Of a DNA stretch of 17,511 bases, positions 13,860 through 17,511 are shown piece by piece. The notes under the pieces were generated by a model. The model saw only the letters and a list, made by a program, of their open reading frames with translations, was not told the origin of the DNA and searched no databases. The number at the start of each line of letters is the position of its first letter. Position 1 is the stretch's first letter. The DNA is taken from NCBI RefSeq assembly GCF_937920075.1, contig NZ_CALETI010000299.1, positions 1-17,511 of the forward strand, given 5' to 3'. Source of the stretch: an uncultured Agitococcus sp. (GTDB lineage: Bacteria > Pseudomonadota > Gammaproteobacteria > Pseudomonadales > Moraxellaceae). The translations under genes and the position numbers were made by a program.

Positions 13860-14408
13860 ATGACAATGAAATTTTGTAGTGCTTGTGGTCATCCTGTTGT
13901 GCAAAAAATTCCTCAAGGGGACAGTCGTTTACGTTATGTGTGTGAAAGTTGCGAGACGATTCACTATCAAAATCCGCATATCATTTGTGGTTGCTTACCA
14001 ACATGGCAAGATAAAGTATTGTTGTGTAAACGCGGTATTGAGCCACGTTATGGTTTGTGGACGTTGCCTGCTGGCTTTATGGAGAATTTAGAAACGACTC
14101 AAGAAGGTGCAGCACGTGAGACATGGGAAGAAGCACATGCCAAGGTAAAAATTGGTGAGTTGTATTGTGTGTTTAATATTCCACAAATTAGCCAAGTGTA
14201 TATGATGTATCGTGGTGAAATTATTGATGGTCAATTTGGCGTAGGCGAAGAAAGTATTGAAGCAGGCTTGTTTGATGAAGAATCTATTCCTTGGGATGAA
14301 TTAGCTTTTGCTAGCATTAAACGTACCTTACGTTACTTTTTTGCCGACCGCAAACTTGGCCATTTCCCCGTTAGAGTTGAAGATTTGGTGCATGGTAGTC
14401 GAGATTAA
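13860..14408 (+). CDS. Zinc-ribbon Nudix hydrolase
   Basis: 182 residues from the ATG at 13860 (MTMKFCSACG). A longer TTG/GTG frame back to 13800 lacks family likeness. A second ATG at 13866 is equally possible. The N-terminal zinc ribbon has CSAC (C6, C9) and CESC (C28, C31). The Nudix box is GFMENLETTQEGAARETWEE at 72-91, with Arg86, Glu87, Glu90 and Glu91 as metal ligands. This layout is typical of a widespread gammaproteobacterial group resembling NADH pyrophosphatases but shorter. The substrate, probably a nucleoside-diphosphate derivative such as a dinucleotide cofactor, is not decided by sequence. The SOUL gene follows 17 bases later on the same strand, so the two are likely an operon. 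Confidence 0.88.
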   Translation: MTMKFCSACGHPVVQKIPQGDSRLRYVCESCETIHYQNPHIICGCLPTWQDKVLLCKRGIEPRYGLWTLPAGFMENLETTQEGAARETWEEAHAKVKIGELYCVFNIPQISQVYMMYRGEIIDGQFGVGEESIEAGLFDEESIPWDELAFASIKRTLRYFFADRKLGHFPVRVEDLVHGSRD

Positions 14409-14425
14409 ATAGGAGTGATTACATC

Positions 14426-15046
14426 ATGAACCGCTATATCAAACAGTCGATTTTAATGATGTTTTTAACTCTACTAGGAATGCAAGCAATGGCGATTGAA
14501 GAAGCCAAATACACAGTTTTAAAACAAGAAGGACAGTTGGAGTTGCGCCAATATGCGCCTCATATTGTTGCTGAAACACTGGTAGAAAGTGACTTTGAAG
14601 GTGCAGGCAATAAAGCATTTAGACGCTTATTTAACTATATTTCTGGTAATAATGAATCACGTCAAGAAATTGCCATGACAGCACCTGTTTCGCAAGCAGA
14701 AAAAGGTGAAAAAATTGCGATGACTGTGCCTGTTGGTCAACAACTATCAGGCAAAAATTGGGTAGTTAGTTTTATGATGCCAGCTTCCTACACTTTAGAG
14801 ACATTACCCAAACCTAAAGATAACCAAGTTATTTTAAGACAAGTGCCTGAGCATTATGTCGCAGCGATTCGTTACTCGGGCTTTTGGAGTCAAAAAAGCT
14901 ATAATCATCATAAACAACAACTTGAGGCGTGGATTAAAAAACAATCCTTTAAGACAACAGGTGAAGCCATTTGGGCAAGATATAATGCTCCCTTTACACC
15001 GTGGTTTTTTAGACGTAATGAAATTTTAGTGCCTGTAGAACAGTAG
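14426..15046 (+). CDS. Exported SOUL-family haem-binding-like protein
   Basis: 206 residues. A signal peptide (MNRYIKQSILMMF to MQAMA, cut near residue 23) leads to one SOUL domain: YTVLKQEGQLELRQYAPHIV, then the paired EIAMTAPV and KIAMTVPV segments (about 88 and 102), and the closing FFRRNEILVPV. SOUL/HBP proteins bind haem or other tetrapyrroles in eukaryotes. Bacterial members are mostly unassigned and often periplasmic. AGGAG ten bases before the ATG is a strong ribosome site. It is expected in the periplasm and probably co-transcribed with the zinc-ribbon Nudix gene. No obvious functional link between the two is visible. Confidence 0.9.
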   Translation: MNRYIKQSILMMFLTLLGMQAMAIEEAKYTVLKQEGQLELRQYAPHIVAETLVESDFEGAGNKAFRRLFNYISGNNESRQEIAMTAPVSQAEKGEKIAMTVPVGQQLSGKNWVVSFMMPASYTLETLPKPKDNQVILRQVPEHYVAAIRYSGFWSQKSYNHHKQQLEAWIKKQSFKTTGEAIWARYNAPFTPWFFRRNEILVPVEQ

Positions 15047-15094
15047 CCTGTTTGAAAGATAAAGCCCTTATTTCGCTGCGTTGTGTATGGGCTA

Positions 15095-15171
15095 CTTGCT
15101 AGCAAGCGTAGGATAGGTTGAGGCACGAAACCCGTCGCGCATTGATTTGGTTAATACATGGTGGGTTTCGT
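15095..15171. repeat. Remnant of a dispersed inverted-repeat element between convergent genes
   Basis: A perfect palindrome CTTGCTAGCAAG lies at 15095-15106. It is followed by CGTAGGATAGGTTGAGGCACG and an inverted pair ACGAAACCC (15125-15133) and GGGTTTCGT (15163-15171). The block CGTAGG-TTGAGG-CACGAAACCC resembles a widespread small intergenic repeat that usually ends with the inverse complement of the whole. Here the right arm holds only the GGGTTTCGT part, so the element looks truncated or decayed. It lies in the 138 bases between the SOUL gene and ycaO and may act as a 3' end for both. Confidence 0.6.
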
Positions 15172-15184
15172 ATCCCAATTCACA

Positions 15185-17389
15185 TTAGCCACGATTTGCC
15201 GCTATCCTCGCCCTAGCCCCATGCAACTTTTTATAGTTATCAATTAAGCGTTGATGTCGGTCTAAGCCTTCTAATTTCATACTAGTCGGTGTTAAACCAT
15301 AAAAACGTACAGTGCCATTCACCGAGCCAAGTACGGCATCCATTTTTTCATCGCCAAACATTCGTCTAAAATTAAACAGATAATCGTCTAATGTTAAATC
15401 GTCATCTAACATCACCTCTAACACCACATTCATACATTGATAAAACAAACCACGCTCTACGGTATTAGTGTTGTATTGCAAAAAGCGTTCAACTAACTCT
15501 TTGGCTTCAGAAAACTGCTGTAAAGCTAAATGAATCAATAGCTTTAATTCTAAAATGGTTAATTGTCCCCATGGCGTATTGTCGTCAAATTCAATACCAA
15601 TTAAGGTGACAATATCGGTGTAATCATCCAAATCACTTTCTTCTAAACGCTCAAGCAATTTAGCTAACTTGTTATCATCTAAACGATGTAAATTTAAAAT
15701 ATCTTCACGGAATAATAAGGCTTTGTTAGTATTATCCCAAATCAAATCTTCAACAGGATAAATTTCGGAATAATTGGGCACTAAAATACGGCAAGCAGGT
15801 GCGCCCAATTCGGTATAAACTGCCATGTACACTTCTTTACCCAAGTCTTTGAGAATGCCAAACAAGGTGGCCGCTTCCTCAACATTAGCGTTCTCACCTT
15901 GACTGCTAAAATCCCACTCCACAAACTCAAAATTAGCCTTGGCACTAAAAAACCGCCACGACACCAAACCACTCGAATCAATAAAATGTTCGACAAAATT
16001 ATTGGGTTCGGTGACTGCATTGCTTTGAAAGGTAGGTCGAGGCAAGTCATTTAAACCTTCAAAACTACGCCCTTGCAATAACTCGGTTAAACTACGTTCT
16101 AAGGCGACTTCAAAACTGGGATGTGCACCAAATGAGGCAAACACGCCACCTGTCCGTGGGTTCATTAAGGTCACACACATCACAGGATATTTACCACCCA
16201 TGGACGCATCTTTGACTAACACAGGAAAGCCCTGCTCTTCTAAACCTTTGATGCCTGCAACAATCTGTGGATATTTTGCCAATACGGCTTGTGGCACATC
16301 GGGTAAGGCCATCTCCCCTTCTAAAATTTCGCGTTTTACCGCCCGTTCAAAAATTTCGGATAAACACTGTACTTGCGCTTCAGCAATGGTATTGCCTGCA
16401 CTCATGCCATTACTTAAAAATAAATTCTCAATTAAGTTAGACGGGAAATACACCACTTCGCCATCCGATTGACGGACAAAAGGCAAACAACAAATGCCAC
16501 GTTTGACATTACCCGAATTAGTGTCATACAAATGTGAACCGCGTAATTCGCCATCAGGGTTATAAATTTCGCGGCAATAATCGTCTAAAATTTCTTTGGG
16601 TAAACGGTCTCGAAAGGCAGGTTTAAACCATTTTTCATCGGGATGATGGACAAAATCGGCATTAGCGATTTCTTCACCCCAAAACTGGCCGTGATAAAAA
16701 AAGTTGCAGTTGAGTCGTTCAATAAATTCGCCCAAGGCAGAGGCCAAGGCACTTTCTTTGCTTGCGCCTTTACCGTTGGTAAAACACATGGGCGAATGGG
16801 CATCCCGAATATGCAACGACCAGACATTTGGCACAATATTACGCCACGAGGCGATTTCGATTTTCATGCCCAAATTAGCCATAATGCTCGACATATTGGC
16901 AATGGTTTGTTCTAGGGGTAAATCCTTGCCCAAAATATAGGTATTATTTTCAGATGTTAGATTGGGCATTAACAAGGCTTGGGCATCGGCATCAATACTT
17001 TCAACGTCTTCAATAACAAAATCGGGCATGGTTTGTACCACTTTTTTAACGGTACAACGGTCGATTGAACGCAAAATACCTTGTCGGTCTTTGTCTGAAA
17101 TATCGGCTGGCAGTTCGACTTGAATCTTAAAAATTTGTTTATAGCGATTTTCGGGGTCAACAATGTTGTTTTGCGACAGACGAATGTTATCGGTGGAAAT
17201 GTTGCGTGTTTGGCAATACAACTTAACAAAATACGCGGCACATAAGGCAGAAGACGCTAAAAAGTAATCAAATGGGCCGGGTGCAGAACCATCACCTTTA
17301 TATCGAATCGGTTGGTCGGCGATTACCGTGAAGTCATCAAACTTTGCTTCGAGTCGAAGTTTGTCAAGAAAATTGACTTTAATTTCCAT
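15185..17389 (-). CDS. ycaO: OsmC-YcaO fusion protein (ribosomal protein S12 methylthiolation factor type)
   Basis: 734 residues against about 586 for E. coli YcaO. An OsmC-like domain (about 1-137) is added at the front, with the two cysteines expected of OsmC/Ohr peroxidases, Cys50 (SSALCAAYF) and Cys112 (DRCTVKKVV). The YcaO ATP-binding domain (about 155-560) shows CFTNGKGASKESALASALGE, IERLN, RGICCLPFVRQSDGEVVYFP, SNGMSAGNTIAEAQVQCLSE, IFERAVK and FASFGAHPSFEVALERSLTE. The tail (about 580-734) has the alpha-helical repeat found in E. coli YcaO (FYGLTPTSM near the end). YcaO assists RimO in beta-methylthiolation of S12 and is the founder of the ATP-dependent cyclodehydratase family. rimO is not in this window. 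No peptide-natural-product genes are nearby, so a biosynthetic role is unlikely. Confidence 0.93.
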   Translation of the reverse strand: MEIKVNFLDKLRLEAKFDDFTVIADQPIRYKGDGSAPGPFDYFLASSALCAAYFVKLYCQTRNISTDNIRLSQNNIVDPENRYKQIFKIQVELPADISDKDRQGILRSIDRCTVKKVVQTMPDFVIEDVESIDADAQALLMPNLTSENNTYILGKDLPLEQTIANMSSIMANLGMKIEIASWRNIVPNVWSLHIRDAHSPMCFTNGKGASKESALASALGEFIERLNCNFFYHGQFWGEEIANADFVHHPDEKWFKPAFRDRLPKEILDDYCREIYNPDGELRGSHLYDTNSGNVKRGICCLPFVRQSDGEVVYFPSNLIENLFLSNGMSAGNTIAEAQVQCLSEIFERAVKREILEGEMALPDVPQAVLAKYPQIVAGIKGLEEQGFPVLVKDASMGGKYPVMCVTLMNPRTGGVFASFGAHPSFEVALERSLTELLQGRSFEGLNDLPRPTFQSNAVTEPNNFVEHFIDSSGLVSWRFFSAKANFEFVEWDFSSQGENANVEEAATLFGILKDLGKEVYMAVYTELGAPACRILVPNYSEIYPVEDLIWDNTNKALLFREDILNLHRLDDNKLAKLLERLEESDLDDYTDIVTLIGIEFDDNTPWGQLTILELKLLIHLALQQFSEAKELVERFLQYNTNTVERGLFYQCMNVVLEVMLDDDLTLDDYLFNFRRMFGDEKMDAVLGSVNGTVRFYGLTPTSMKLEGLDRHQRLIDNYKKLHGARARIAANRG

Positions 17390-17409
17390 GAGAGTACCTA
17401 AAAATTATG

Positions 17410-17438
17410 TGAATAGGGTAATACAGGCGTTTTGATAA
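17410..17438 (-). promoter_or_regulatory. Candidate ycaO promoter
   Basis: Reading leftward, TTATCA (17438-17433), a 17-base spacer and TATTCA (17415-17410) would start transcription near 17403, giving a short leader before the ATG at 17389. The match is moderate. The remaining bases to the right edge (17439-17511) hold no identifiable gene. Short open frames on both strands touch the edge, and none can be chosen. Confidence 0.3.
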
Positions 17439-17511
17439 ATGGCATTATTTATATGTTAGGTTGTGCTTTGGCCAGCTTGCTTATTGACTTGAACTTGAAG
17501 TTTGTTTTGGT

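Noticed and set aside
16643..16915. Rightward frames inside ycaO
   Set aside because: They overlap conserved YcaO motifs on the other strand and lack any ribosome site or family likeness.
17449..17511. Possible C-terminus of a leftward gene entering from the right edge
   Set aside because: All three leftward frames are open to the edge and stop within about 60 bases, so none can be preferred. A rightward frame from ATG 17453 lacks a ribosome site.

Overview
The window is ordinary chromosomal DNA of a gammaproteobacterium with AT-rich codon use. The gene content (argS followed by a SPOR protein, hslR, yrdA-like carbonic anhydrase, nudL-like Nudix, yqiJ/yqiK, ycaO with an OsmC domain) suggests Moraxellaceae or a close relative. 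That placement is inference from protein flavour, not from a marker-gene comparison. About 16 intact genes are packed at typical density and no gene-free stretch exceeds 300 bases. There is no tRNA, rRNA, CRISPR array, phage module or complete insertion sequence.

Layout. (1) 1-1918 is a reactive-sulfur module. A BigR/YgaV/SqrR-type ArsR repressor and a YeeE/YedE sulfur-transport half-unit run leftward. A Blh/ETHE1-type persulfide dioxygenase runs rightward. The expected second transport half (DUF6691, PmpB-like) starts on its own Shine-Dalgarno but is cut off after about 20 codons, and the DNA beyond it looks unrelated. (2) 2094-3993 holds a beta-propeller-like lipoprotein (+) and an exported START-domain protein (-), converging on a strong bidirectional terminator. 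(3) 4135-5885 is a NarL-type response regulator and its DesK-like membrane histidine kinase with overlapping ends, divergent from hslR (heat-shock ribosome recycling). (4) 6413-11467 is a rightward block: argS, an FtsN-like SPOR protein, then the yqiJ-yqiK pair (NfeD-like membrane protein plus flotillin). (5) 11523-13753 is a leftward block: HSL-family esterase, gamma-carbonic-anhydrase-like protein, CoA-type Nudix hydrolase. A GC-rich palindromic repeat lies between the first two. (6) 13860-15046 is a rightward pair: zinc-ribbon Nudix hydrolase and exported SOUL haem-binding-like protein. (7) 15185-17389 is a leftward OsmC-YcaO fusion protein, separated from the SOUL gene by a remnant of a dispersed repeat.

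How the parts work together. The first region should oxidise low-molecular-weight persulfides and move sulfur species under control of a persulfide-sensing repressor. The broken transporter suggests the transport arm is impaired in this strain. yqiJ/yqiK form a membrane-microdomain unit. Most other genes are housekeeping. I found no clearly novel multi-gene system. The items most worth a second look are the truncated transporter and the foreign-looking left edge, the hairpin that buries the SPOR gene's ribosome-binding site, the interleaved inverted repeats before the lipoprotein gene, and the two-cysteine OsmC domain fused to YcaO.
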